From positions 1,426,001-1,490,000 of the forward strand of contig NZ_LT578417.1 of NCBI RefSeq assembly GCF_900088535.1: a stretch of DNA of 64,000 nt, written 5' to 3'. The stretch is from Cyanobium sp. NIES-981 (GTDB lineage Bacteria > Cyanobacteriota > Cyanobacteriia > PCC-6307 > Cyanobiaceae). The first letter of the stretch is position 1. The number at the start of each line of letters is the position of its first letter. Under the pieces are notes generated by a model that saw only the letters and a program-made list of their open reading frames with translations, made no database searches and was not told the DNA's origin. Shown here piece by piece: positions 7,738 to 15,968 of the stretch. Both the position numbers and the translations under genes were made by a program.

Positions 7738-8238
7738 TCACCGGAGGATCTTCCTCGCGTCCTTGAGCAGCAGAAGCAGTTGCTGCTGGCGCAGCGGCGA
7801 TGTGATGAATCCGAACCGGGTGTAGAAGCGGGCCGCATCGTCGTCGATGGGATGGGTCAGGATCGCCCGAATTCCGGCCTGGTCAGCGATCACCAGCGTC
7901 CGACGGATCGCGTCCTGAAGCATCCCGACACCGAGGCCACGTCCATGGTTCTCCCGTGACACGGCGAGCCTGGCCAGGATGACCACGGGCAGCGGGAATC
8001 GCCCCATGCCCGCACGGATGCGCTCTGGCGCTTTCACCGTGTCGACCTGGCCCACGGTGAGGCTGAAATAGCCGACAACGCGGTTCTCCTCGTTCGCGAC
8101 GACGAACGTTCGGGCCGAGCCACTGGTCTGCGCCTGGCGGGCGTGGTGAAACAGCCAGTGATTCAGTGTGGGCTTGCCGCAGTCAAAGGCTTCCAGCCGG
8201 TGCTGGACGGCCAGCGGCTCCGGCGGCCGCCAGGTCAC
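7738..8238 (-). CDS. GNAT toxin (TacT-like), second module
   Basis: 166 residues: FDCGKPTLNHWLFHHARQAQ at the N-terminus, then RFPLPVVILARLAVSRENHG followed by RGLGVGMLQDAIRRTL (acetyl-CoA loop), and DDDAARFYTRFGFITSPL. This is the characteristic layout of GNAT toxins paired with DUF1778 antitoxins, which acetylate charged tRNA. ATG at 8238 overlaps the antitoxin stop by 4 bp. It is complete, and distinct in sequence from the toxin at 6885. Confidence 0.87.
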   Translation of the reverse strand: MTWRPPEPLAVQHRLEAFDCGKPTLNHWLFHHARQAQTSGSARTFVVANEENRVVGYFSLTVGQVDTVKAPERIRAGMGRFPLPVVILARLAVSRENHGRGLGVGMLQDAIRRTLVIADQAGIRAILTHPIDDDAARFYTRFGFITSPLRQQQLLLLLKDARKILR

Positions 8239-8528
8239 TGGGCGTCCCAGGGTGCCTGCCGCGTGAACAGATCACGGAGCCCTTCGTTGGCCTGTTCAGG
8301 GCGGTCCAGCAGATCGATCAGGGCCTGGGCATGGGACCCCGAGACCATGAACAGGCGCTGATCAAGGAGCGTCTGCTCGGCAGCGAGGCAGGCGCTGTCG
8401 AGGATGAAGTCGGTGAGCGACTTGTGGGTGACCTCGGCGGCACGGCGCAGCACGGCTTCCTGTTCCGGCGTGGCGCGCAGGCCGAGCCGGGCTGAGCGCG
8501 CAGGACGCGAAGCTCCGGTGGCAGCCAT
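8235..8528 (-). CDS. DUF1778 antitoxin, second module
   Basis: 97 residues from ATG 8528: ARLGLRATPEQEAVLRRAAE forms the RHH strand and helix, KSLTDFILDSACLAAEQTLL the second helix, and the acidic C-terminal half binds the toxin. Coupled to the downstream GNAT gene by an ATGA overlap. The HIT-gene leader begins about 120 bp upstream and is read in the opposite direction. Confidence 0.87.
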   Translation of the reverse strand: MAATGASRPARSARLGLRATPEQEAVLRRAAEVTHKSLTDFILDSACLAAEQTLLDQRLFMVSGSHAQALIDLLDRPEQANEGLRDLFTRQAPWDAQ

Positions 8529-8650
8529 GGCGAATCCTCTCCTGCTTAAGCAGCTGCACAATGTTAGTACAACCGACGCACGCAACGGGTGAGGAGGCGT
8601 CCCGCAAGGCTTGGCTGAGGGCATGACGGAGGGCATGGCATGACCGTCGG

Positions 8651-8905
8651 GCTTCTCCGCCACCAGTGCCACCCCCGTCTCACCCCAGCGAGGATTCCTC
8701 CATGCCCCGCCACCCCCGCCACCCACGAGCGTCTGCGGCACACCATCGCCGAGCGCTTGCGCATGAGCCCCATGAATCAGCCCTTGATGCTGTAGCCGAA
8801 GGCTTCCGCGCAGCGATTGGAACTGCTCGGGCGCCGCAGCCCTGCAACGGCATCACCCGCTATGGCAGCGGTGCCTGCTCCCTGATCGACAGCGCCAATC
8901 TGCTA
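8651..8905 (+). pseudogene. HIT-gene 5' fragment with leader (decayed)
   Basis: The leader GTGCCACCCCCGTCTCACCC and AGCGAGGATTCCTCC precede an ATG at 8702, as at 9715. The coding part is degraded by frameshifts but still reads THERLRHTIAERLRMSPMNQ then a stop after LML. Further on, NGITRYGSGACSLIDSANLL matches the NGITRCEKGTYALVGGEQL segment of the better preserved copy at 16146, so parts between were deleted. Confidence 0.65.
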
Positions 8906-8931
8906 TCGGGCGAATCGTCTGGCGGGCCATG

Positions 8932-9348
8932 TCAACCCCTCAGATACCGCTCCACGGTGGCGCAGGTCCAGGTGGCCACTCCGGTACCGAAGAAATCCTG
9001 ATCTTCTGTCCAGACCGCACACTCCAGTTGAAGGCTGAGGGCCAGGGTGGGCCAGTCTTCGGGATCCCTGATTCGGGCCAGCGCTTCATCCCTGGCGTGC
9101 TCCAGCAGTTCATCGTCGACCACCTGCACAATGCTCAGCAGACTGTGGAGCGCTTCGGTGCAGACAGCCGCATCCAACCCCCTCCTACCTGCAAGATCGG
9201 CGACATAGCGGCTGGCTTCAGAGAAGGCCGCCTGAGCCACAAAGAAATCGGCCTGATCAGCATGGTCGGCGAGAACAGCCCGCACGCGCCGACCGAAGCA
9301 ACCACGAATCAGGATGTTGGCGTCCAGTACAAGACGCTTGCGTTCCAT
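8932..9348 (-). CDS. PIN-domain toxin (VapC-like RNase)
   Basis: 138 residues with the PIN pattern of spaced acids: LVLDANILIRG (D1), the central EASRYVADL and CTEALHSLL region, DPEDWPTLALSLQLECAVWT (D) and EDQDFFGTGV. PIN toxins are Mg2+-dependent RNases, often cutting tRNA or rRNA. The Phd-like antitoxin gene ends 8 bp upstream of the start, on the same strand. Confidence 0.82.
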   Translation of the reverse strand: MERKRLVLDANILIRGCFGRRVRAVLADHADQADFFVAQAAFSEASRYVADLAGRRGLDAAVCTEALHSLLSIVQVVDDELLEHARDEALARIRDPEDWPTLALSLQLECAVWTEDQDFFGTGVATWTCATVERYLRG

Positions 9349-9356
9349 CTCCAGCT

Positions 9357-9626
9357 TCAGCTTTGCTGGCCGGCACGTTGCTGCTGGCGCCAGGTCTGGA
9401 AGTCGCCTTGAAGAGTCTCTTCATCCAGGCCGATCCGCTCGAGTTCAGCCTGCATGCGGCGGCCTGCCTCCAGCAGCCTCTCCCGCTCACTCATGTCACC
9501 CTGCTGGGGGAGCGGCACATAAAGGCCGATCGTGCGGCCATGGCGGGTGACCTCGATCGGCGTGGCTGATTCCAGATGGGAGGCAAGCCTGGCCCTCAAC
9601 TCCCGAATGCCAACGCGGGCCACCAT
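9357..9626 (-). CDS. Phd/YefM-family antitoxin
   Basis: 89 residues: VGIRELRARLASHLESATPI then EVTRHGRTIGLYVPL is the Phd/YefM DNA-binding domain; the Ser/Glu/Gln-rich C-terminal tail (SERERLLEAGRRMQAEL) should wrap around the PIN toxin. Start at ATG 9626. A perfect 10-bp palindrome lies 17 bp upstream. Pairing of Phd with PIN toxins is common. Confidence 0.82.
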   Translation of the reverse strand: MVARVGIRELRARLASHLESATPIEVTRHGRTIGLYVPLPQQGDMSERERLLEAGRRMQAELERIGLDEETLQGDFQTWRQQQRAGQQS

Positions 9627-9642
9627 GGCATCCTGGCCTACT

Positions 9643-9652
9643 TGTGTACACA
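9643..9652. promoter_or_regulatory. Palindrome TGTGTACACA, candidate Phd operator
   Basis: Perfect 10-bp palindrome 17 bp upstream of the Phd-family antitoxin start, where autoregulatory operators of this family lie (core GTACAC-type palindromes). Position and symmetry are seen; binding is inferred. Confidence 0.5.
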
Positions 9653-9714
9653 CCTTAGGCGTTCCTGGGGTCTTGGGATGAGGAACGTGGAGCGGGGCAG
9701 GACCTGCACCATGC

Positions 9715-10060
9715 AAGTGCCACCCCCGTCTCACCCCAGCGAGGATGCCTCCATGCCCTCGCCCCCCTCCGCCACCTACGAGCGCCTGCGGCACACCATC
9801 GCCATGCGCATGCGCATGAGCCCCATCGACCAACCGCTCATGCTCATGGAACTGCTCGGCCACGGTGTTGCCTGGCCAGAGCCTGCCCGGCCCCGGCGCA
9901 GGACGTGGCCTGGTGGATCCTGGGAAGCGCAAGGTGGGCAAGGTTCACCTTCAACGCATCAGCCGCGCTGGCAACGGTGCCGACTCCCTGAGCGGCGGCG
10001 ACGAACTGAGCGATTGCGGTACCTGGCCAGCGTGGCGGAGCCACTACGCGACGAGCTGCA
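9715..10060 (+). pseudogene. HIT-gene 5' fragment with leader
   Basis: Leader GTGCCACCCCCGTCTCACCC and AGCGAGGATGCCTCC precede ATG 9753 and the frame PPSATYERLRHTIAMRMRMS followed by PIDQPLMLMELLG, the well conserved N-terminal part. After about 9860 the frame is lost, but residues recalling GNGITR.., the SGGDELSD segment and DELQQLCRQ can be followed in shifted frames to about 10060. It then meets the 3' end of the next minus-strand TA module. Confidence 0.7.
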
Positions 10061-10082
10061 GCAGCTGTGCCGCCAGCACCCA

Positions 10083-10375
10083 CATCGGAGAGACGGATCA
10101 GCAGGGTGTCGGGGTCCATGGGTGAGGGATCAAAACCCATGGGGAGAAAGAAGCTGCGGGCTTCCGCGGAGGCGGCATCAACCACGATGCCGCGCCCCTG
10201 GACGCTGCGGCAGACCGCCAACCGCGCCAGCACCACCACGGGGATGGGATCAGGCCTGTTGCGTCTGGTTGGCCAGGGCACGCTGCTGGAGCCAGCGGTT
10301 GAGGCCGGAGTCGCCGCAGCCAAAGCCTGCCGTGCTGTGATGCTGCGCCAGCGGCTGCGGCGCCAGCTGATCCAT
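10083..10375 (-). pseudogene. GNAT toxin remnant with internal deletions
   Basis: From ATG 10375 the N-terminus is normal (DQLAPQPLAQHHSTAGFGCG then SGLNRWLQQRALANQTQQA) and then stops. Downstream, in another frame, DPIPVVVLARLAVCRSVQGR-GI and then VVDAASAEARSFFLPMGFDP can be read. The central strand, most of the acetyl-CoA helix and the joining segments are deleted, so acetyltransferase activity is very unlikely. It starts 5 bp after the stop of a full-length DUF1778 antitoxin. Confidence 0.7.
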
Positions 10376-10380
10376 CAGCG

Positions 10381-10647
10381 CTACCAGGGCCTGGGTGCCG
10401 TCATGGTGCGTCGCAGGCGATCCGTGGGACTGGGAGGAGCATCGAGCTGGCGGAGAAACTGGTCAAAGTGCTCGGGCGAAACAGCCTGCCAGGCATGCTG
10501 CACCAGCAGCTCACGGGCGGCGGTGCGGGCCGCCTGCAGAACGAAGTCGGTTCGGGTGAGGCCGGAGGACCGGACTGCGTGATCGATCAGCGCCTGATCG
10601 TCGGGCGTGACCCGCAGGTTCCAGCTGAGGCGAGGGTTGGCAGCCAC
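10381..10647 (-). CDS. DUF1778 antitoxin beside a dead GNAT gene
   Basis: 88 residues from GTG 10647: NPRLSWNLRVTPDDQALIDH and LTRTDFVLQAARTAARELLV form the RHH domain, followed by the toxin-binding tail (EHFDQFLRQLDAPPSP). An ATG at 10713 is in frame but would add residues unlike the family. The frame is complete although the downstream GNAT toxin is broken, so this looks like an orphan antitoxin. Confidence 0.75.
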   Translation of the reverse strand: MAANPRLSWNLRVTPDDQALIDHAVRSSGLTRTDFVLQAARTAARELLVQHAWQAVSPEHFDQFLRQLDAPPSPTDRLRRTMTAPRPW

Positions 10648-10727
10648 GGATGAACAGCAGGCCTTCAGCCACCCCAGCCCCCATGGGTCGACGGTGTCTA
10701 TGCAGATGATCATCGCGACGCCATGAC

Positions 10728-11111
10728 CTACACCACCAACCCAAGGATCTGTCCCACAATCGCCATCACCTCCTCCAGCTGGGAGTCGTGCAGTCGCCCG
10801 ATCGGATGGGGGCGAGCGCCCCTGGCGCGCCAGTCGAAGGATTTGAGCTGCTGGCAGAGCACATAACTGTGGGAACCCGGCCGATCGGGGATGGGTCCCA
10901 GGTCCACCGCAAGGGTGGAGCCACGGTTGTAAGGAGCTGTGGTCATCGCGCAGCCCACCACCAGGCCCACGGTGGAATGGAAGGAAGCGGTGGAGAGCAC
11001 CGCAAAGGGATGGTGGTCCTTCATCTCGCGGCCGGCCTGGGGGTTGTGGTCGATCCAGATCACATCGCCGCGATCCGGCACCCAGCCTTGGACGGCACGG
11101 CGGGGACTCAC
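10728..11111 (-). CDS. mazF: MazF/PemK-type endoribonuclease toxin
   Basis: 127 residues: RGDVIWIDHNPQAGREMKDH then HPFAVLSTASFHSTVGLVVG, TTAPYNRGSTLAVDL and SHSYVLCQQLKSFDWRARGA are the MazF fold strands. These toxins cut mRNA at short ACA-like sites. ATG 11111 overlaps the antitoxin stop (ATGA), giving coupled translation. The frame is intact. Confidence 0.87.
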   Translation of the reverse strand: MSPRRAVQGWVPDRGDVIWIDHNPQAGREMKDHHPFAVLSTASFHSTVGLVVGCAMTTAPYNRGSTLAVDLGPIPDRPGSHSYVLCQQLKSFDWRARGARPHPIGRLHDSQLEEVMAIVGQILGLVV

Positions 11112-11368
11112 TCGATGACCTCAGCACCAACCGGACGGAAGGCCATGGCCTCGGTGGGTTCACCAGCCATGGGCTCGTAGGCCTCGAGCCGTTCGGCCAG
11201 GGAGAGGCGATGCTGCACCGGCCGGATCATCACGCCTCCCTCCACAACGGAGAGTTCCACGGTCTGATCCGCCTGAAGCTGAGCCTCACGGGCAATGGCG
11301 GCGGGCAAGCGGATGCCGAGGCTGTTGCCCCAGCGGCGCAGGGCCTGGCGGGAAGGGGTGGCAGCCAT
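11108..11368 (-). CDS. mazE: MazE-type (AbrB/SpoVT) antitoxin
   Basis: 86 residues: ALRRWGNSLGIRLPAAIARE followed by VELSVVEGGVMIRPVQHRLS is the swapped-hairpin AbrB DNA-binding domain, and the remainder is the acidic toxin-binding tail (ERLEAYEPMAGEPTEAMAF). It precedes mazF with a 4-bp overlap. An AT-rich stretch just upstream (11382-11398) could hold the promoter. Confidence 0.87.
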   Translation of the reverse strand: MAATPSRQALRRWGNSLGIRLPAAIAREAQLQADQTVELSVVEGGVMIRPVQHRLSLAERLEAYEPMAGEPTEAMAFRPVGAEVIE

Positions 11369-11499
11369 GGGACTCAGGCGTATAAACAAAAGGATAGACG
11401 CTCTTGGCCCGCTGCACGCCCACGCCAGAGGGGATCCCAGCAGGGGCGCCTGCCTGACGAGCCGCCCAAATCCAAACCTGGCCCGGTCGCCAGGCAGCC

Positions 11500-11624
11500 G
11501 CCAACATCGCTCCATGCCCCCCTCCGCCACCTACGAGCGCCTGCGGCACACCATCGCCATGCGCATGCGCATGAGCCCAATCCACCAACCCCTGATGCGC
11601 ATGGAACTCCTGGGCCCGGGTGGT
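11500..11624 (+). pseudogene. HIT-gene 5' fragment cut by the IS481-type element
   Basis: ATG 11515 and the frame PPSATYERLRHTIAMRMRMS followed by PIHQPLMRMELLGPGGS. The 5' leader is shorter than in the other copies. The sequence is cut at the target repeat TCTAGG (11625-11630) of the IS481-type element; no continuation is seen on the far side of that element (15313 onward), so the gene was already truncated. Confidence 0.7.
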
Positions 11625-11647
11625 TCTAGGTGTGTTTTCTCACCAGG

Positions 11648-12586
11648 TCATTCAGCGATCAGCAATCGCTGGAGGGACTGCTGAGGCGTGAGGCCACCGA
11701 GAGCCATGTGGCACCTGTTGCCGTTATAGATGGCCAGATAGCGACGTAGCCAGCGGTTGCGTTCCTCTGATGTCTGGTAGGCGATCACGTAGGCCCATTC
11801 CGCCAGGATCGTTTTGATAAACCGCTCGGCCTTGCCGTTGGTTTGCGGCGTATAGGGCTTGGTGCGGATGGGTTTCAGATCCAATGCCCGGCAGGCTTTT
11901 CGCCAATCCCCTGAGCGGTAGGCGGAGCCGTTATCCGACAGGATCCTCCGGCAGGTGATCCCCTGCTCCGAGAACCAACCGACTGCACGGGCCAGGAATC
12001 CAACAGTCGTTGCCCTCTGCTCGTCGGCCAGCACCTCCACATACGCCAGGCGGGTGGCGTCGTCGATGGCGACGTGCACCTTCTCGTAGCCGGCGCCTCG
12101 GGAAGAGCCTTGACGACGGTCACCGGTGATCCGGTGACCGACCCGCTCAAACCTGGCCAGCTGTTTGGTGTCGACATGGATCATGTCGCCAGGCCGCTCC
12201 CACTGGTAGCGGCGAACTGGAACCTTGGGTTCAAGATTTCTGAGCCGTCCCAGCCCCAGGGCATTCATCACACGTCCGACGGTCGAGAGGGGCGCCTTGA
12301 CGGCCCTGGCGATGCGCCGGAGAGTGCAGCGCTGGTGCCGTAGATCCACAGCCTGCTGCAGTTGCTGCGGATCGAGCGTCCGCCGCTGGGTGCGGCGAAC
12401 ACTCCGTCGATCCGCCAGTGCCGTTACGCCGCCATCACGGAAACGCGCCAGCCACTTGTAGGCGCTGCGCAGGCTGATCCCGGCTTGTGCCGCAAGGGCC
12501 TTGAGCGGCACGCCCTCATTGAGGTGCCGACGAATCAGGCGTTCCCGACTGATCGGCGTCAGTCGGGCATTGGGGTGGCTATGCAT
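11648..12586 (-). CDS. IS481-family transposase, copy 1
   Basis: 312 residues. N-terminal helix-turn-helix (VPLKALAAQAGISLRSAYKW), then the rve integrase domain with DDE residues in MIHVDTKQLARF (D), RRILSDNGSAYRSG (D) and QTNGKAERFIKTILAEW (E). The gene is uninterrupted and appears identical to the copy at 23289-24227, which points to recent transposition. The nested IS21 lies upstream of its start (right of 12586), between promoter-side sequence and the element end. Confidence 0.9.
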   Translation of the reverse strand: MHSHPNARLTPISRERLIRRHLNEGVPLKALAAQAGISLRSAYKWLARFRDGGVTALADRRSVRRTQRRTLDPQQLQQAVDLRHQRCTLRRIARAVKAPLSTVGRVMNALGLGRLRNLEPKVPVRRYQWERPGDMIHVDTKQLARFERVGHRITGDRRQGSSRGAGYEKVHVAIDDATRLAYVEVLADEQRATTVGFLARAVGWFSEQGITCRRILSDNGSAYRSGDWRKACRALDLKPIRTKPYTPQTNGKAERFIKTILAEWAYVIAYQTSEERNRWLRRYLAIYNGNRCHMALGGLTPQQSLQRLLIAE

Positions 12587-12923
12587 GGGGTGTGAGGTCT
12601 TGGGATGGGCGGTGACACCCCGACCCTGGCGACCTCACACCCAATCGTCAGCTGAACAACGTGGTGGGACTGTCCCGTGTCAATCAGGTTGAAGGGTGGC
12701 GTCAATCAGGTTGACCGGTGAGCGGCACCGGTTTTGCCCCTGCTGCAGGCCTGAACTGCCGATGAGGACTGGATCGTGACCAGGCATGTCGCGGCGCGTC
12801 AATCTGGTTGGTTGCGCGGGGAGATTGCCTCGACAGGTGGGCCAGTTGTCGCGTCGCCGCCCTGGTCTTGGACGTCTGGGCCGCTGATGCCGGTGATCGT
12901 GCCGGTGCTGACGCCCGCGTCAA

Positions 12924-13727
12924 TTACGTTGGCGGGTCGCTGGAATCGCTGGAAACCCTTGCAGCAGCTGCCTTCTGCCGGTAGCTCTCGCCCTTGATGC
13001 CGATGATGTGGCAGTGGTGCACCAGCCGGTCCACCGCTGCCACGGTCATGGAGCCGCTGGGGAAGATGTCGTCCCACTCGCGGAAGGGCTGGTTGCTGGT
13101 CACCAGCAGTGATTTGCGCTCGTAGCGGTGGCAGATCAGCTCGAACAGCACCGAGGTCTCCAGCTCGCTGCGCCGCACGTAGGAGATGTCGTCGATCACC
13201 AGCAGGGCGTAGCGATCGAGCTTCTGCAGCATCGCCGGCAGGTCGTAGGCCGCCTTGGCCTTCTGCAGCAGCTGCACCAGCGTGGTGGCGGGGAAGAAGC
13301 GGCAGACCTGGTCCTGCGCCACCATCGCCATCGTGATGGCAATGGCCAGGTGGGTCTTGCCCACCCCGCTGGGACCGAACAGCAGCAGGTTTTCCGCCTG
13401 CAGCAGCCAGGTGGTCTGCCGCGCCAGGCTCTGGAGCTCCTGCCACTGGCGGGGATCGAGGTGCTGGTGGTCAAAGCCGTCGAGGCCCTTCTGCCAGGGG
13501 AGATGGGCACCGCGCAGCAGCCGCTGCTGACGGGCGGTCTGCCGCTGTTCCAGCTCCTGCTCGCAGAGGGCGTAGAGGAACTGGCCCGGGCTCCAGCCCT
13601 GGGCCTCAGCCTGCTCGGCCAGCGGCTGCCAGTGGCTGCGAAACCGCGCCAGCTTGAGTTGTTTGAGCAGCAGCGGCAGGGCCGCTTCCACCGCCTGTGA
13701 GCGCGGCAGCGGGGACGAGGTGGTCAT
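12924..13727 (-). CDS. istB: IstB-type ATPase helper of IS21
   Basis: 267 residues from ATG 13727. Walker A LLLFGPSGVGKTHLAIAI, Walker B DRYALLVIDDISYVRRSELE and the sensor region KSLLVTSNQPFREWDDIF mark the DnaC/IstB AAA+ family. IstB selects and remodels target DNA for IstA. It overlaps the 3' end of istA by about 120 bp in another frame. The C-terminal end (KAAAARVSSDSSDPPT) is longer than usual but intact. Confidence 0.88.
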   Translation of the reverse strand: MTTSSPLPRSQAVEAALPLLLKQLKLARFRSHWQPLAEQAEAQGWSPGQFLYALCEQELEQRQTARQQRLLRGAHLPWQKGLDGFDHQHLDPRQWQELQSLARQTTWLLQAENLLLFGPSGVGKTHLAIAITMAMVAQDQVCRFFPATTLVQLLQKAKAAYDLPAMLQKLDRYALLVIDDISYVRRSELETSVLFELICHRYERKSLLVTSNQPFREWDDIFPSGSMTVAAVDRLVHHCHIIGIKGESYRQKAAAARVSSDSSDPPT

Positions 13728-15201
13728 AGGAGGCCAGCAGGTGTTGGGGAATGACGGGATCGGGGAGGCTCGGGCAGCGGGGCGGCACGCGAAAGCGCTG
13801 CTGCAGAGCCGAGAGGGACAGGGACTGGCGGCGCTGGGCCTGCTCCAGGAAGGCGAGCACCAACTCAAACGAGGCCACCCGCACCGCCACATACAGGGCC
13901 TCCGCCATCAGCCGGGCCGCACCGTCACGCTCACCGCCGGCCAGCAACTGCTGCCAGAACTCCCACCAGCGCTGATCCGGGAACAGGTGGCGCTGGTAGC
14001 GGCAATGGAGCAGGGCCCGGGGCTTGGCCCGCAGGCCATCGATCAGGTGCTCCAGATCGATGCACCAGGCCCGCTTCTCACCTGCGGCGCCATAGGCGCG
14101 CGGGAGCTGGCAGACCCAGCCGCTGCCCAGGAACACCACCAGCCGGTCGTGGTGCAGCCGCACCGTGACCTGACGGCCGATCAGGGTGGGCGGCACCGAG
14201 TAGATCACCTGCCTCACCTCGATCGTGCTGGTGCTCCGCACCCGCACCGTGAGCCGCTCGTAGTCGGCAAAGCGGAACGCCGGCAGAGGGGCCAGATGCT
14301 CCAGCTCCTGCTCGTAGCGCCGTTGCCGGGGGGCGTTGAGGGCGCTGAACACCTCAGCGAGAAGCTCGCCGTATTCGGCCGGCTCCTCGAAATCACAGCT
14401 GCCGCGCAGGATCAGCTTCTGCTCCAGCCGCCGTTTCACATGGCCGTTGGGTCCCTCGACGATGCCGTTCTCGTGGGCCACACCCCGGTTGTTGCGGCTG
14501 GGGGACAGGCCGTAGTGGGCACACAGGGCCTGGTAGCGGGGGGTGATGTCGAGGGCGTAGCTGCCATCCCGGTTGCGGCTGGCGGCCGAGAGCCGATCGG
14601 TGCGCAGCTCTCTGGGCACCCCACCGCAGGCGGCCAGGGCGTTCTGCAGACCCTCGGAGAGGGCCACGAAACTCTCTCCGCCGTGGACGATCTGCCCGTA
14701 GGCCCAGCCGCTCCAGGCCAGGCGGTAGTGAAAGAGAAGGTGGGGGAACGGTTGTCCGCGCAGGGTGATCGCCACCCGTTTCACCCGGGTGAAGTCGCAG
14801 AAGCCGATCTCGCCGGGCTGGTAGGCCAGCGGGAACATCACCTCCGGCGCCGGGCCATGCAGTGCCTTCCACTGCTGTACCCGCCGCTGCAGGGTGCGTT
14901 TCACCGAACTCCAGTCCTGATCAGGCTTTTGCTCCTGCAGGTGCTCCAGCAGGGTGGTGGGCGTGAGCGCTGGATGGCGCTCCAGCAGCGGCAGTAAGAG
15001 TGGTTCCCAGACCTCCGCCAATGGATCGGGTCGGCGCCTGGTGCGGGGCTTGGCGGCTTTGGGTTGGAGGCGGCCTGCATCAATGCGGTGGGCACTGCTC
15101 ACCGAGATGCCCGCCGCTGCGGCAGCCACCTCCTGGCGGCTGCCGGCTCGTCGTTTGGACATGTACAGCGCAATCTGTTGAGCGGTGAGGGGAGCAGGCA
15201 T
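13606..15201 (-). CDS. istA: IstA-type transposase of IS21
   Basis: 531 residues from ATG 15201 (an ATG at 15225 is also in frame). N-terminal HTH with GSRQEVAAAAAGISVSSAHR, then the DDE core: EIGFCDFTRV (D), PRELRTDRLSAASRNRDG (D) and AHENGIVEGPNGHVKRRLEQ (E). The C-terminal Mu-type beta domain follows. Full length for IS21; it acts with IstB. Confidence 0.88.
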   Translation of the reverse strand: MPAPLTAQQIALYMSKRRAGSRQEVAAAAAGISVSSAHRIDAGRLQPKAAKPRTRRRPDPLAEVWEPLLLPLLERHPALTPTTLLEHLQEQKPDQDWSSVKRTLQRRVQQWKALHGPAPEVMFPLAYQPGEIGFCDFTRVKRVAITLRGQPFPHLLFHYRLAWSGWAYGQIVHGGESFVALSEGLQNALAACGGVPRELRTDRLSAASRNRDGSYALDITPRYQALCAHYGLSPSRNNRGVAHENGIVEGPNGHVKRRLEQKLILRGSCDFEEPAEYGELLAEVFSALNAPRQRRYEQELEHLAPLPAFRFADYERLTVRVRSTSTIEVRQVIYSVPPTLIGRQVTVRLHHDRLVVFLGSGWVCQLPRAYGAAGEKRAWCIDLEHLIDGLRAKPRALLHCRYQRHLFPDQRWWEFWQQLLAGGERDGAARLMAEALYVAVRVASFELVLAFLEQAQRRQSLSLSALQQRFRVPPRCPSLPDPVIPQHLLASYDHLVPAAALTGGGSGPAAAAQTTQAGAVSQPLAAAGRAG

Positions 15202-15338
15202 GGCCCGGTGCCCTGCGCATGGCAACCGGATTCAGCAGACCCCCTCAGAAGCGGTCAACCAGATCGGCGCGACCCCTCAACCAGATTGTCGCCGGACAGT
15301 GACACATCTAGGGGGCCAAGGGCCCTGGAGATGAAGCG

Positions 15339-15968
15339 ATGAGCCGTTACAGCGTTGTTGGGTCAGCAGCGGAGTGTGAGCCAGGGTCGAATGGCCTGGT
15401 CTTGCACAATCGACTGGGCATCAAAGATCCGGCCGTAATGGAGGTAGTAGAGCGGGATCTGCTGCTTGATCTTTACCAGACGATCATCGGAAACGGTACT
15501 CCCACCAACCGCCTCAGGATCAAAGATCTGATCGGATGGCATCGGCAATGGCTGGGATCTGTCTATGCGTGGGCAGGGAAGGTGCGAACGTTCAATCTGA
15601 GCAAGCAGGGTTTTGCCTTTGCGAGTGCTCATCTGCTGCCAGATCTTCTCAAGGCTTTTGAATCAGAGCAGCTGGCCAGGCTGACTCCATTCAATCCCGA
15701 ATCGATGGATGAGCTGATCAGCAGCTTTGCTCATGTCCATGTTGAGTTCGTGCTCATTCATCCCTTCCGCGAAGGAAATGGGCGAATCGCGCGCCTGCTG
15801 ATTGACGTAATGGCATGCCAGGCAGGGATCGGTCCGCTGGACTATTCGGCCTGGGATCAACACCGAGAGCAGTATTTTGCTGCGATCCGCGCAGGGGCCG
15901 TGCTGGAAATGGCCCCGATGGAGGAACTTTTCAGGCAGGTGTTGCCTGGCTCGACTGACGATCCGTGA
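15339..15968 (+). CDS. Fic-family AMP-transferase (Fic toxin-like)
   Basis: 209 residues. The Fic core motif VLIHPFREGNGRIARLLIDV (HPFx[D/E]GNGR) is perfect, including the catalytic His. The flap region (TFNLSKQGFAFASAHLLP) precedes it. Fic proteins transfer AMP, or another nucleotide moiety, to target proteins such as gyrase. There is no N-terminal (S/T)xxxE(G/N) inhibitory helix, so a separate antitoxin is expected. GGAG lies 8 bp before ATG 15339. It lies directly right of the IS481 target repeat, and its stop overlaps a small convergent gene. Confidence 0.85.
   Translation: MSRYSVVGSAAECEPGSNGLVLHNRLGIKDPAVMEVVERDLLLDLYQTIIGNGTPTNRLRIKDLIGWHRQWLGSVYAWAGKVRTFNLSKQGFAFASAHLLPDLLKAFESEQLARLTPFNPESMDELISSFAHVHVEFVLIHPFREGNGRIARLLIDVMACQAGIGPLDYSAWDQHREQYFAAIRAGAVLEMAPMEELFRQVLPGSTDDP

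Larger units (their letters stand above)
12671..15298 (-). mobile_element. IS21-family element (istAB), 2.6 kb
   Basis: Ends begin TGTCCCGTGTCAATCAGGTT at left and, on the complement, TGTCCGGCGACAATCTGGTT at right. Several sub-terminal repeats of the type GTCAAT-NNGGTTG occur inside both ends, as usual for IS21. It carries istA and istB on the minus strand. The flanks (GGGAC at left, GTGAC at right) do not give a clean direct repeat. Confidence 0.85.
11631..15306 (-). mobile_element. IS481-family element, copy 1, carrying a nested IS21-type element
   Basis: Left end TGTGTTTTCTCACCAGGTCA matches copy 2 at 23272 base for base through 12670. Its last bases lie beyond the nested element: ..GTGACACA at 15299-15306, followed by TCTAGG, which repeats the TCTAGG at 11625-11630. 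The 6-bp duplication with a CTAG centre is the known IS481 target preference. So the element was inserted first and later split by the IS21-type element at 12671-15298. Confidence 0.82.

Noticed and set aside
9750-9860. Repeated GCGCATGCGCATG bases in several places, first taken for a regulatory or short tandem repeat
   Set aside because: They are codons of the RMRMS segment in each HIT-gene fragment.
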